Source: Flammula alnicola (taxonomy: Eukaryota; Basidiomycota; Agaricomycetes; Agaricales; Strophariaceae). From it: DNA of 64,000 bases. This document shows positions 20,904 through 32,798 of this stretch, in pieces. Where the stretch lies: positions 1 through 64,000 of the forward strand of contig JADNRV010000067.1 in NCBI GenBank assembly GCA_015499995.1, given 5' to 3'. Within the stretch, counting starts at the first letter, position 1. The number at the start of each line of letters is the position of its first letter. A program made the translations under genes and the position numbers. The notes beneath the pieces were generated by a model. That model made no database searches. It saw only the letters and a list, made by a program, of their open reading frames with translations, and was not told the origin of the DNA.

Positions 20904-22421
20904 TTAATGTTGCAAAATTGAGTCTTCAGTGTCCCAAAAACTGTAATGAAGGCCCCAATTCAAAGTGGTGCGGTGGCAATTCAAAGTGGTGCGGTGGCCC
21001 CAATTCAAAGTGGTGCAGTCGTCCCACAATGGCCCCATGATATCTTTATAAGCCGGATACAATAGCTTGAGCTTCAGGCCGTCTTGGATGAATGGCGCGA
21101 GTCTCTCTTTGACATCAATGTCCGACAGTTGTCTAAATATCACAGAAACGGCATTGAGATCTCGCAAATTCGGGGTTTCGAATCTATGGGTAATGAAATC
21201 GACCAAGCTTTGCTCCTTGAATTTGACGTACGTTGAGCACTCGAATTCCTGAAGCCTTGGACAAATGTAGCCAGTATTCCGTGGTTTATTCAGCCCCTCC
21301 AAAAACCCATCAACAACTAGTGTCATTCCAATTCGAGTATGGATGGTGAAGATGTCGTCTTCGAACCTCTTTCGTCTGAAGGGGGCAATGGAGAGAGATG
21401 TAAGATGAACAAGGGACTGAAGACATTTTAGAAGGTTGTCCTGGGAAAACCCCTGGAAATTGGTGCCAAAAGTGCGGACTGTGTTGCGTACACCAGATAA
21501 AAAATCCAGGAGCTTGTCAGAAAACGGAAAATCGCCGAATTCAATGTGACACAGGCTAGGCAGTTCCAAGCAGCACAGGAAATCATCTATTCCGGAATCT
21601 GTTTCCTCGGCCAAATGGAAGCCTGTGTATATCGACATTCTCTCGAGGCATTTCATTTTTATGGGCCCCGTGTTTACGTGGTCCTCCTCGGCAACGGAGA
21701 CATCAACGGAGACATCGAGACGAATGGCCGAAAGTCCTGGACACAGGTTAAATAGACCAACGAGTTCAGAACGCGTGATGCCGTGAACCCGGAGGTCGAG
21801 CTGGGTTAGATGCAAGGAGATGAAATCTATAACTTCCAGGTCCGATGGAGGTATTTCCAGCGTCAATATTTGGAGGTTTGGTGTTTTGAACAACCCGACC
21901 TCGTCCCACAACCCACCTTCCTCGTCATGACCATAACCCTGCCATGTCGGTGTAAATGTGAGATCTGTTAATAGAGGGACCTTCGTTGGACAAAGATTGG
22001 CGAGAAGCTTCATGCTGCAAGGAGATCCGCTGAATTTAAAGGCTTGCCATCGCGCAGAGAATTGAATGAAAAGTTCCAGGAAAGGAGAAATCTTGGACCA
22101 ATGTCGGTCATCCTGCAATGTGAGTCTCAATGGGAGAGCGCCTGATCTGCATAGCCAGTTGCGAGCGACACAGAGCCATTGCTCGGGGAAATCTTCGCTG
22201 GGGATCCTCGCGAGGGAAGGATGCCTGACATAAACAATCATTGTAGTCCAGAGGCGCGGTGTGCCGTACGCAATGAGTCGCCATTGCTTACACACTTTTG
22301 TCAAAAGTAAAGGTGGTTCTTCGGGTGACATTGTCGCATGGTGATTTGGTAGACAGGCAATAAAAATTTCAGCCAGGACCTCCAATGGAAGGCAGCGAAT
22401 TGTCTTTTCCTTTTGAGCCAT
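20904..22421 (-). CDS. F-box domain protein
   Basis: A single uninterrupted minus-strand exon of about 505 codons, starting at the ATG complementary to 22419-22421. An F-box lies right at the N-terminus (TIRCLPLEVLAEIFIACLPN, then LLTKVCKQWRLIAYGTPRLW, residues about 6-55). A long leucine-rich C-terminal region follows, typical of basidiomycete F-box proteins, which present substrates to SCF (Skp1-Cullin) ubiquitin ligases. The frame stays open 52 codons further upstream, but without an ATG and partly inside a B-module repeat (22496-22577). The last 25 residues come from a local repeat of AATTCAAAGTGGTGCGGTGG units at about 20955-21020. The substrate cannot be inferred. Confidence 0.8.
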   Translation of the reverse strand: MAQKEKTIRCLPLEVLAEIFIACLPNHHATMSPEEPPLLLTKVCKQWRLIAYGTPRLWTTMIVYVRHPSLARIPSEDFPEQWLCVARNWLCRSGALPLRLTLQDDRHWSKISPFLELFIQFSARWQAFKFSGSPCSMKLLANLCPTKVPLLTDLTFTPTWQGYGHDEEGGLWDEVGLFKTPNLQILTLEIPPSDLEVIDFISLHLTQLDLRVHGITRSELVGLFNLCPGLSAIRLDVSVDVSVAEEDHVNTGPIKMKCLERMSIYTGFHLAEETDSGIDDFLCCLELPSLCHIEFGDFPFSDKLLDFLSGVRNTVRTFGTNFQGFSQDNLLKCLQSLVHLTSLSIAPFRRKRFEDDIFTIHTRIGMTLVVDGFLEGLNKPRNTGYICPRLQEFECSTYVKFKEQSLVDFITHRFETPNLRDLNAVSVIFRQLSDIDVKERLAPFIQDGLKLKLLYPAYKDIMGPLWDDCTTLNWGHRTTLNCHRTTLNWGLHYSFWDTEDSILQH

Positions 22422-22495
22422 AGTAATAGACCGAGAGTTGGCCAATGTCGACCAGCAGCTCTCCAGTTTGCTAAAGTGTTCACTAGTTGCTCGCA

Positions 22496-23095
22496 ATAGT
22501 CCTCGGAGCAATCCAGAGGCGATCGTGGTTGAGGCCCGAGGAAGAAAGCGACGAAGATTGCCCGCTGTTTGGCTCAACCTCTCCTACTAGGCGAGACGCT
22601 GCAATGGGCTATCCCCTTACAAACGCCAGTAATCCTGCTAGAAGATGAGAGACGCAATTGACAATACACGTAGACTCGGATGAACGACAGAGAGAAAGCG
22701 ACGAAGATTGCCCGCTGTTTGGCTCAACCATCTTGCACAAACAACAACTATGTAGGCCTTTGAATCGACTGACCTTTCTCCTCCAAGTCCCCACCCACCG
22801 TTACACCCACCCCGTAAGTCCTTTTTGTCCCGTCATTTGGCGTCGGCGAAGATTTCTTCTTGTTGATTTTTCATTACTTACCGTTTTCATATTTTACAGC
22901 CACCCACCGCTGTCTCCCACCGACAAACGATCTCTCTAGTACTGATACATTGGGATCGTTTGCGGGCCTTGGACCGTTCCACCACCACACCGTTGTCGCC
23001 CACCGACACGCGATCTCTCTAGTACTTGATACATTGGGATTGTTTTCGGGTCCCATCACCACCGTCATCGTCCACTGTCGCTTCAACACTCATTA
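22496..23095 (+). repeat. Repeat cluster: B (minus), T (minus), B (minus), P (plus-strand reading)
   Basis: Reading left to right: the reverse complement of the B leader (22496-22575), the reverse complement of part of one T unit (22575-22672), a second reversed B leader (22690-22750), then the P block (22775-23050). The P block carries a duplicated CGATCTCTCTAGTAC...TACATTGGGAT segment. No gene. Confidence 0.7.
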
Positions 23096-23875
23096 AACCG
23101 TGAACTAAGCCAAACAATACGTTCAACAATCTCATAGCACAAGTCATAATTGGCGTTCAACCTTCTATCGCCGGCTCATAAGTAAGTACGTCGTTCCTGG
23201 TACTTGTCTTTTGCTGCTCCTTCTCTGATATTTGGAATGTATGCCTAGTTGAAAACTGAAGCGAGCATCCCTTCTCTAAGGGTGAATGGAACGTCGAGTC
23301 ACTCTTCATTCGTGCTTTTGCATTGGGATAGCCCTTTGCAGCACCCTTATATCCTCCAACCGTCCCGGGTCAGCGTGTTTGGTTCGCTCAACTTGACATG
23401 CATCGTATTTTGTGTTGCCATCGCAAGATGGTGCCATTGGGAAAATCTTCTGCAGGACGAGCTCTTGCCCGTGTCACTCAATGCCGGTGCGGGCACATTG
23501 TGCATCTTGGCCAATCCTTCCTTGATCGTCTTACACGCTCAACAAGTTGCCTACAGGTAATCCTTATACTCTATACATATATGCAGAAAATTGAAGAATT
23601 TTCGTGTCTAGATATCCACAAAAAGGGCAGTCTTTGACTGTGTGTCATGGCTCTAGGATGACGAAGTGAGCCTTGCCCACGCCAAGTTGGCGGATATGTA
23701 TTATCGGGAAGGTCTGGTTGGACCGGCCCTCAAAAACTCGGGGTCTTTGACTTCGCCTCAAGATACCATCTGGCCTCAATTAAGTTTATATCGGCCCTCT
23801 GGATTGTTCTGAGGACTGCACCACCGCAATCAATATCCTCACTCAAGAAACCGGTTCCCAGCGAGATTTACCTCG
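23096..23875 (+). repeat. B module (second half) and adjoining block shared with 17160-17750
   Basis: From GCGAGCATCCCTTCTC at 23262 to AGCGAGATT near 23868 it is more than 90% alike by eye to 17146-17750. The preceding 160 bp (23096-23261) show nothing recognisable. Confidence 0.65.
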
Positions 23876-24200
23876 ATTCTCGGAGCTCATAAGCAGGTAA
23901 GCATTCTCCTCCACTCATGCAGCTCGTCTGCCTTTCCGACAATCTTTCGACTCACGCCAGGGACGGGGTTGTCGTTCTTGCTCAAACATGTGGCTGACAT
24001 GCTTTTCTCTGTAGATCGATGGACCACCGCCCTCTCGAACGCTCTGTAAGTGATATCCTCATCTCTAAAACAAATTCTTCTTTGCTTAGCTTTTCTCTTA
24101 GACGAGGTCCGGAAGGACCTTCTCTCCTTATGAGCCTATTGTGTGCAATGTTGAATTCGACGTTCTCTTGCAGTCATCGACAGCAGAGCAATCTGCACTC
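23876..24200 (+). repeat. S module (TET/JBP 5' fragment)
   Basis: Nearly identical to 4188-4507, including the splice-like sites and the cut-off after the STAEQS codons. It is followed by T units, exactly as at 4505. Confidence 0.75.
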
Positions 24201-24970
24201 CATCTTCTAGTAAGATTACTGGTGTTTGTGACGGGATAGCCCTTTGCAGCGCCTTGAGCTAGGAGAGGTTGGCGTTCATCTACCTGTGTTGTCAATTGCG
24301 TCCCTCCCTCCATCTTCTAGCAGGGTCACTGGCGTTTGTGACGGGATAGCCCTTTGCAGCGTCTTGAGTCCGATTCGGCTAGGAGAGGTTGTCGTTTATC
24401 CACCTATACTATCAATCGTGTAACCCCGTTATTCAGCGCAACTCCCAACTAGCTCAAGAACTCATCGCCTGCAAACTATTATGCAACCTGCACCACGACG
24501 TTCACTCATCTGGATTGATTCGACGAGCTCGTTATGTGGAAAACTATACCCAAGGACCTTCTTATATTCCTTTGCCGTGGTTTTCGAGGCGAACCTCAAC
24601 CTCAAGCTCGCTGACTATAAGAACCACGTCGCCTCAGCATTCCATATTTGACACCACTTACGGTGTCCCAGGGCCTCGGTGACAGTCTTGCTCCAACCTT
24701 GAGGATTGTGATTTGTTCCTACGGTTTCACCCTCCACATACGGGTCGCTGGAGTCGGCGCTATCCGTCTACACCGCTCACCTATCGTCCGCCCTCATGGG
24801 ATCAATCCCATCGCCCTTCATTCTGTCAATCCGTGCCCCTGCCAGGCTCAACGAGACTGCGCATGGTCAATCCGTTGTGAAACTGGCCGAATTTATCGTC
24901 GAGGGCCGAACCCCATCTGTAGAATTCTACATGCATTAGACATATTTGTCCTACCGAACGTTATCTGAAA
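24200..24970 (+). mobile_element. 5' end copy of the Tnp2 element (no transposase)
   Basis: Two T units (24199-24430) and the following 540 bp correspond to 9592-10370, including the hairpin motif CTCATC...GACGAG near 24506. Homology fades after 24970 and no transposase exon follows, so this is a truncated copy. Another hairpin motif is at 25001-25023. Confidence 0.7.
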
Positions 24971-25850
24971 ACCCAAATAATGACGGGCAACGGCATAACA
25001 CTCATCTGGATTGATTCGATGAGCCTTTTGTATGGTAAATGGCGTCCATGGACCATTAAATTCATGTGCAAGAATCGTCTGAGTCTAGATATGCAGAGTC
25101 CTCTGCTATGTGGCACTTGGATTGATGCCAGACTCGTCAGGATTGATTCGACGAGCTTGTGACTGGTCAAACCCATAGAGCCCAGGTTTTCAACGCTCAT
25201 GCGGTCAATCCAAATGTTCGTCTCTTCGCCCCTCACTTTGCGCTGACGTTTCCTCAATGGGTCTCCTATTCAGCCTACAGGGAGCAAGGATTCAAGGTAT
25301 CATCCAAGACGGTAGACCAAGATCAAGAAGGAGTTTGACGTTGGTTTGAAGAGCTCGATATGAAGCGCGCGACCCTCCAGCGTTACCAAGGAGGACGAAT
25401 ACGGTACCATATAGGGTAACTTGAATTCAAGAAAGGTACATGATACTTTTTGCACGTCAAGTCTGAAAACACACTTATCTTCTTCCGTTTTGAACCAAAG
25501 GAAAATGGCCAAACCCATTCCAGGTGCTTGCCCTACTCTTCTGCATTGTTTGCCAGACCAACCTCGCAGTACGTTCTTTACCTAGCTACCAATCTTTAAC
25601 GATTAATGGCTTACGATCTCTTACGATTGGTATTTTTTAAATATAGATTTCATTGTGCATGTCGGACTGCCACATCGTTTGTGGCACCTTGAGTTACTTG
25701 CGACTCGCTCAACCTCTTTTGGCTGCCGGACGAAAATAAGGTAAGCACATGCATCCTTTCTACCACAACAGCTCTAAATAACAACATCTTCAGTTGAAAT
25801 GCAGGAGGAACTTGCTGATGGAGGACTCAGCTCAATATACGCGTTGTTTG
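24971..25850. other. No gene seen
   Basis: Contains two more ATTGATTCGA(T/C)GAGC motifs (25012, 25139) of the kind found in the Tnp2-element 5' region. Otherwise anonymous. Confidence 0.4.
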
Positions 25851-27110
25851 GCCGTTTCTCCTTCCCCATCTCAGCAAGACGACGACAATATAAGCTCCAA
25901 ATAGAGCGACGCCAACTTCCTGGACGAAGTCGACGCCACTCTCAACAATTTGAATGATGAACTCGACGATACGGAGCAAGCTATGACAGAGTGGTTTGGT
26001 CATATTCTTCAGAGGTCGTTTGAATGAACCGATTGCGTCTTTGAGACCCAAAGTCCCTGTGCTGGCCATTCTCGCACCGCGTCGATACAGGTTCAATAGT
26101 GCTACGTTTGGCACTTACAGTCCATTACAACAGTCTATGGCTCCTACAGCGTCCGTCGTCCCCATCTAAATCGGGAACGGGGTCTTATGGATCTTATTCC
26201 AGGACTGACATGCGATCAAGTTTGCTTTCTTCTCCTCCACCTCTACCGATGACTGCTAGCGGGTTCCACTCTGCAACGCATGGCGCGACTGCGTGCAGGT
26301 ACTTGTATAAGCCCATCCTATTCAGCTTTTCCAAGCACCTTCATCAATACCAATACCCACACGGTTAGACAGGGTCTTGTAACACACCCAACGACGAGTC
26401 CAAGACCTATACCGAGACAGAAGCTTTCACTCGCACTTCGGTAACCTTCACATCTGAATTGCGTCGCCCTCAAGCATCGCCTCGGTCGGGTCTTGCATCC
26501 GTGAGAAACATCGTTGCCCTATGGAAGGAATGTATGCGCGCTGCTGGCCGTCCTGGAGAGAAGTCGGCTCCGGGATCTGTTTCCTCCACATCTCTAACGG
26601 CTCCAGCTGCAGAAAATGATGGCCTATATGGGATTCGCCGTCGAGTTGAAGGTACTCGTGCTCGGCTCAGAGAGTCGAAGGCAACGAGTAATCCAGGTGT
26701 AACACCAACTACGCCCAAGCAAGGAACCGGTGCGTCCTTATTCAATCCCAACTTTTCTTCTTTTTTAATTATTTCTATTATAGCAGTCTATCCACATCGG
26801 CCTGGTATCTTAATGTCTCATCTACTCATTCTCCCACTCGACGGTCAGCCGTTGATGGATATGCTCATGCCTTTCCATATGTTGTCTGCAGACGGAGTGG
26901 AAAGATTAGCTGCTAAAGTCTCCTTGAGAGACAGCAATGGGTACAATTCTCTCCAGTAATAGCACCAGCAGCCATTCCAGCGTCTTTGTCCCGCCTCTTA
27001 GTTCTCCGCCAGATATCTCTGACTTCCTGTCAAACACTTCTGTGTTATCGCGACAGTCGCGTGTCGGGTGTGTCGGATGGAGAGCGCACAGCGAAATCGG
27101 CCTCTAGAAC
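25850..27110 (+). pseudogene. Decayed gene, possibly an uncharacterised basidiomycete signalling-type protein
   Basis: Coding-like segments in changing plus frames read SSPSKSGTGSYGSYSRTDMR (about 26155), LASVRNIVALWKECMRAAGR (about 26490), LMDMLMPFHMLSADGVERLA (about 26855), and a Ser-rich tail VFVPPLSSPPDISDFLSNTS (about 26980). The order resembles a large uncharacterised basidiomycete protein with a PH-like region that I recall, but I cannot name it. In-frame stops and frame changes show it is dead. Confidence 0.4.
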
Positions 27111-29220
27111 GCTAGCCATGGAGAACCCTTGTATTTGATACGCGGTTCTCCTCTTCTGGTTATTTTAGGAGGCCTACCACCTTCGCCTCCGCCCATTGAT
27201 GTCAATATCCACCAAAAATTGCCCACCTTTTCCTACATCGGCGGCTCCAAATTCATGCTGGGTTTCTCTTGTATTTGATACCTAGAAATTATTTGCTTCT
27301 TCCAGGAACCTCGGTCATCTTGATGCCTCAATCGGATCATTCGATCACCCCGCACCTTTTGCACAGCTACCGACACCTCTAAAATTAGATTTTAGCGCCC
27401 TCCGTCGATTGCATCTTGTTTCTGTGTGATTATGTGCAGAACGACGCTATGATTCTCCTTTTCAGCGGCACTGTACTTTGCGATGTCCCAGTTCGTATGT
27501 TGCCATCAAACACGATTACATCAGACGCGTTCTCGCGTTCGGACTTTCCATCACTCTGGTCACCCCTATGGATAACCACCGACCTCTTGGACGTTCTCGT
27601 CGCCTCCCTTGCCGATCCTATGCAAACCGACGTACCTCTCGGACGAATCCACCCCCAATCACGTTTTCCAACTGGGTCCTTACGGACAAGATAAACCTCC
27701 GAGGCTACGATCATCCAAGTCTTTCAAATGCGCTCATGATTGCTATGCACACGGACACCGTGCAAGTTTCGCTTCGTACGGCACTCGGTGGATCGGGAGG
27801 TCGAAAGGTGCACTTGGTAGCGACGAGGTATGCCCAGCCTTTCCCCCTTTGCTTCATCTTGTCTCATTTGGTGGGATGGTCCAAAACCCGAAAACGGTGG
27901 TGGTGGAACGGTCCAACGGAAACGATTCCAATGTATGACAGGTGGCCGCGTGCCCAGAGGCAAACAACGAGGCAGTTGATTTTGAACTGCCCTTAGGTCT
28001 GTTGAGGCGGTTGAAACACAGTTGACTCACGCACGCTTGTTCCAATCGCGGCGATGCGGCCCGGAGCCACATGTCACGCTTAATTATCGTCGCCTTTCTT
28101 CCACTACCACCACCACCACCACTACCACCACCACCACCACTATTGTTACCACCACTACCGCCATTTATCGGCGAGGCTCTCGTGGTGAGATATAAACGCC
28201 ACTCAACACCAACTCATTTGACAAGAAACCTATTTAGTCGACCCCCCATTAATATTTGATTAATATTCGCCATACTCGACTCTCCTGCCATCTTCACGCG
28301 CAGAGTCAATACCGGTGCCGCAGACCGCCTCTCCTCAGGGTCGCCAGTTTCCTGATCCTTCGGACCGCGGTGCATGTGCTCGTTTCAGACTGCGCCGGAA
28401 AACACGGCAAACATCATCCTCTCGGCGCTCATCTTCATCGGACGCTGCTATCGCCACTCTCGAGGATGCAACTCTAGACCTCTATCGCCGGGTTCACAAC
28501 CTCACGGAGACCGTTCTACAGCAGGCTGCCAATTTCCGGGAGGAACTCTCAGCGGGTATGGTTAGCAATGTCTCAGATGCGGTGGCCTCAGCTGCAATGA
28601 CGTCAGTTGCGATGGGCTGCCGGTTACTCCGACGCGTAGCGCACATACGACTGCACGATGTCTACAATCCACAACCTCCACAACGTCAGATCTCTCAGCG
28701 TTCTTCTTCTCGCGGTGACCGCCTTCAAGCCTCAGCGACTTCCTCAGTTCTGACTCGAGATCATGCCAGAATCGCACAAATATGTCTTCATCCCCATTGC
28801 ACGCGCAGAGATCATAACGAAACTTTACGTCGCGTTCATGGGTCAATACCCGCAAATGTTTCTGCCCGCATGCATGGCTAAAGGCGGGGGTTGAGAAACC
28901 GGACTCCACTGGTGGATCGTGTATTCAACTGGTTACGTGCCCGACCCGCGGACGGTGCCCAGAGCCAAGGTTGACCCGGTGGTATACTCTATATATTCCA
29001 TACTCAGATTATACTAGGGAAGAGTCGACTGCGTGAGCGCTGAAGCCGCGATGCCGCGATTTGTTATCGTCGAGGCAGGTGACTGCTGACTGCACGTGCA
29101 TACTTTGAACGGAATTTCCGGTGCTACAAGGACCCTGAATTATGGGGGTGCAAAGACACCTTGCAAGCAAGGTAAAAAGCAAGGTAATTCTCAAGATTTA
29201 TGACAGCCAACCCAGGCCAG
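27111..29220. other. No supported gene; CCA microsatellite at 28101-28170
   Basis: Several ORFs of 100-190 codons occur, for example 28315-28881 (plus), which begins with GTG and contains LEDATLDLYRRVHNLTETVL. None has a recognisable domain or a convincing start. A short P-module echo (GGTGGTGGAACGGTCC) lies at about 27898. The CCACCACCA tract at 28101-28170 is simple sequence. Confidence 0.4.
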
Positions 29221-29224
29221 CAGC

Positions 29225-29345
29225 TTTTTTTTTTTTGAAATCCCGTTTATAGTCATTTCGCGGCGAACCCCATGTAGACTACTCACAACCGGCGAGTACC
29301 TATGTAGATAGACGACTCCCAACCCTGACGGACCAATGAAGCTAT
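29225..29345 (-). repeat. SINE 3' end, truncated copy, poly(A) on the minus strand
   Basis: Read on the minus strand, the sequence GTGAGTAGTCTACATGGGG... ACTATAAACGGGATTT runs into 12 As (the T run at 29225-29236). It matches the 3' end of the SINE at 34974-35852 over roughly 100 bp. The 5' part is missing and no target duplication is evident. Confidence 0.75.
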
Positions 29346-29914
29346 CTACCCGGTCGCATATGCGTGTGAGATACAAATGTAATGATTACTATAGAAATGT
29401 TCCTATATCTGGAAGCTTCCATCCCATTAACGACAATGAATGGGAAGTGGGCGCTTACAATTCTTACGATTCGTAGTCCCCCTAGACGCTGGATTGGTGC
29501 TAGATAGATCACATAGCTGTATTTTCATCCACTGTCCACCTTGTCCTGATAATGACGTGTTTGAAACCCAATAGAGGACTGTTTATTGATTTTTGCTTTG
29601 GAAGTTATAGTCCTAACCCACAGGCTGACGTTGAATCACCAAAATGTATGCGACAAGCTGTGTGGTCCTCGGTAGCCTTTGGGGACTTAAGGCCGGGGGA
29701 CATAGGCGTCGGGAACAGAGATTTGCACCTCACCCATGTGAGTCGGGGTAGAATGGCATCCCTTTCAAGTCGGGTCGCGGGCAAGAGCCCGACGGCAACA
29801 CTGACAACGGCGTCCAGTCCTCATTCAAGTTTGGCGTCACGCCGCCAGTACTCTCCACACCCCCAAGCTGACTACTCACCTAGCTCCTTCTTTCTCTTCT
29901 TTCTCTCTTTACAG

Positions 29915-30290
29915 AGCGCAGTAGCAGTGGGCGTCATGAAGACAGATACCGCTCCTCCCGAGACGACCGTGGAGGACACCGTGGGAGTGACCATGATTAC
30001 AGAGGTGGCGAGCGCGACAGGTACGGCGGTGGAGACAGGGATAGAGGCGGAGGCAGAGGTGGCCGGGGCCGGGGCCCCCAAGGCATGATGATAACCATCG
30101 ACGTGAACACCGTGGTCCTCAAGACGATGAATTCGAACCGTCGCGGGGTCCACCTCGTGGTGGCAGAGGCCAGGGCAGAGTTGAAATTGGCACGCCTGAG
30201 AGGATGTCGCCAACTCCTGAAGGTGCAGTCCTGTTGTCGCAGAGGAAACGAAAGGCTTCAGGGTGGTCGCAACGCATAAGTCCAGCTGCC
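29915..30290 (+). pseudogene. U2AF large subunit (splicing factor) N-terminal fragment
   Basis: The reading begins with Arg/Gly/Asp-rich repeats (DRYGGGDRDRGGGRGGRGRG) and, after a one-base frame change, continues PPRGGRGQGRVEIGTPERMS, PTPEGAVLLSQRKRKASGW. The PTPEGA..LSQRKRKASGW stretch is the conserved linker just before the RNA-binding domains of fungal U2AF65-type proteins, which recognise the polypyrimidine tract at 3' splice sites. No RRM follows, so the fragment stops where the functional domains should begin. It is a truncated copy, not the working gene. Confidence 0.7.
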
Positions 30291-30299
30291 ATGGAGATA

Positions 30300-32790
30300 G
30301 CGAGCCCCAGGAGTCTAAGGAGGTCTTTGGATTTCGTCTGTCTGTCTACCCAACAGGTAGTGAACGCTATTCACCCAATAAATTGCCCGCAGCACGTGAT
30401 TGAATCCAGATGAATCTGCTGCAGCACGTAGCTTAGACCATCACTGAAGCCCTTGAGACCCCATGCTGAATCTCATTTGTAATGACGTGCACCATTTGAC
30501 ATCCGAATTCCACCAAGAGGTATCATACATGAAGACAGACAAAGTGTTCATTCTGCTAACCATCCCTCCCACTGTTTGAAATGTGAAAATCACGTTCCTC
30601 GGGACCAACAATTGCCTGCCTTGCTGTGCATATTGAACAAATCTAGCCAGGCAAATGAGACAAAGCCAGATAGCACGAGAAAAAGTATCTCGCCGTCTTA
30701 CAGCAAAATCTGCCAACCGCGCGTCATCACCCCTCATATTCACTACGCCCGGCACAGCTACCCCAACTCTCATGACCAATATGTCGCCATTCCATTGGCG
30801 TCCTGGGACCAATGCTGAAATGGTTGGGTTGAATGGCAGGAGGCGATGGTTCTTGAGAAACAGATAGAAACCATAGAGGCATCCTGCCCGCCGTACGGTG
30901 ACGACCACATCATGTATATGAGGTTGTGTACGCATACCCGATATAGCTTCTTCGATGATTGGGAAACGCCGGTACTGGGTTTTCCTCGTTAAAACAGGGA
31001 TGAAGGTCGGGCGGGTAGAAGATACGCTGTACAATCGTGCGCGCACAATTGAATACTTAGCCTAAGAAGAATGTGAGTATACGGCTTGAAAGATGTGAAA
31101 AATTCAATCCTACATTGCGAGAAGGCGGGATTCGAGAGCGGGTGGAAGGCATAGCTGGATTATGGACATGATCGCCGCGCTGGATGCTCTTTTAAGGAGC
31201 ACTGGGATTGAACTCCCACCATATTCTCACATGACTCCGCAATCCTTTGGCCTTGGGCAGATGGGTAGATAATCTGTGCCAACCAATTTATGTGAGAGCT
31301 GGCCCCTCACACCCAAAGTGTCGACTCCTCAGTTTGGCGCTGCTGTAAGCGTGGACAACAATAGTACACATGCAGTGACTCCATTGGCCTTTCGCAGGAG
31401 ACCGAGTCAAACGAATGAATGTGGATGTCCCTGAATAAGACGGCGGGGGGACGAATGAGTTGGCCAATTGTCCTCGATCAAACGTCGGTCCGATGGAAAA
31501 ATTCAGGAAAATTTTAGATGTTCTCAGGGTTATATGGTACCGAATAATCTCAAACGAGTCCGTCTGAGACACACCGGAAGTCCAATGGAAGACGATGAAG
31601 TAGCCTTGAGTTGAGAGTGGACGCTGAAAACAGTTGAGAAGTTCCTAATAAAGGATCCGCTCCTGCGGGAAGGCTCGCCATCCTCAAATTTCAAATAGAA
31701 TAATAAAGTTATAAATTAATTATTAATATTTCGAGGATAATTACCCCATTTCTGAGTACCACTGCGGGTCGAAAAACACGGAATTCTTCCGCACAAAACC
31801 ATAGAACACGATTGATTGGACTCCTACACAAGATATGAAGGGCATAGGGGACGAAACGAGAGAGATTATCAGTTAGTAAACAGATTTGGCTTTGTTTGTC
31901 CGCCCTGGCCAGCCCTTAGCGCTCGCAACCAAATAAATACTCGCTCACTGTCACGGGAGTGTCACTGTGACCGACAACCTCATCCGCCGCTTCCACTAGC
32001 AGGGGCGTTTGTAACGGGATAGCCCTTTGCAGCGTCTTGAGTCCAATTCAGTTGGTGTTCACCACCGCCCAAACCACCAGGAGCACAGTGCGGTATGAAC
32101 CTTAATAGAAGGACAAGCGCGTGCGTGTAGCTTTTGAACATGGAAGAGCAGACTTGGAGCGCTTATCGTCGAACATCCACTTCGTCGACAAACACCGATC
32201 GATTGTCATTAATGCACCCTTTTGCCCTTTGCGTGACAGTTTCTGTGACGTTTGCTCAGTGCACTCTCGTGTTGGAATATTGATGAGCGCACGCAAAAGG
32301 TTCATTCAACGTCATATGCTTGGCATGGCCCGCCCGTAGCACCTTCTTCATCGATTCATCATTCATCTTTTATTTCATATCGATTTCTTACACACGTGGG
32401 CTCGTCGTTTACCACTAGATAATGTACTGTAAATCGCATATAGCTAGCGTACAATATTAATAGAGACGAAGCCTTCGCTCGATTGCGAGGGTCCCTATTC
32501 ACATCCCGAGTAACCGACGCGGACACGGTTATTTCAACATCTCGCAGACCTGAGCTGACTCACTTTGAGCCTTGTTGCGGACTCCTGGTGCTCTGGTGCT
32601 CAGCGTGTGGGAACTTACTGATCCCTGCATAGTGCTGATCCCTGCATGACTCAGAGCACTTGACCGCAATGGGCAACAGTGGGTTGACTCACTCCATTAT
32701 TTATTAACCCGAGCAAATGCAGACTTTCTCCTCTCATCCTCGCCTCTCGCCTCTCGTTCCAATCTAACCTCGCTAGATTGGTGGGTTCGG
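30300..32790. other. No gene seen; two repeat echoes
   Basis: Positions 31540-31620 (CTCAAACGAGTCCGTCTGAG...) match 51770-51850. Positions 31950-32125 contain the GACAACCTCATCCG tail, part of one T unit and the AGAAGGACAAGC block that is also at 18605. No ORF here is convincing. Confidence 0.45.
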
Positions 32791-32798
32791 ACAACGCT

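Noticed and set aside
28315..28881. A 188-codon plus-strand ORF with a helical stretch
   Set aside because: It begins with GTG, has no recognisable domain, and no splice partners or paralogue were seen; not supported as a gene.
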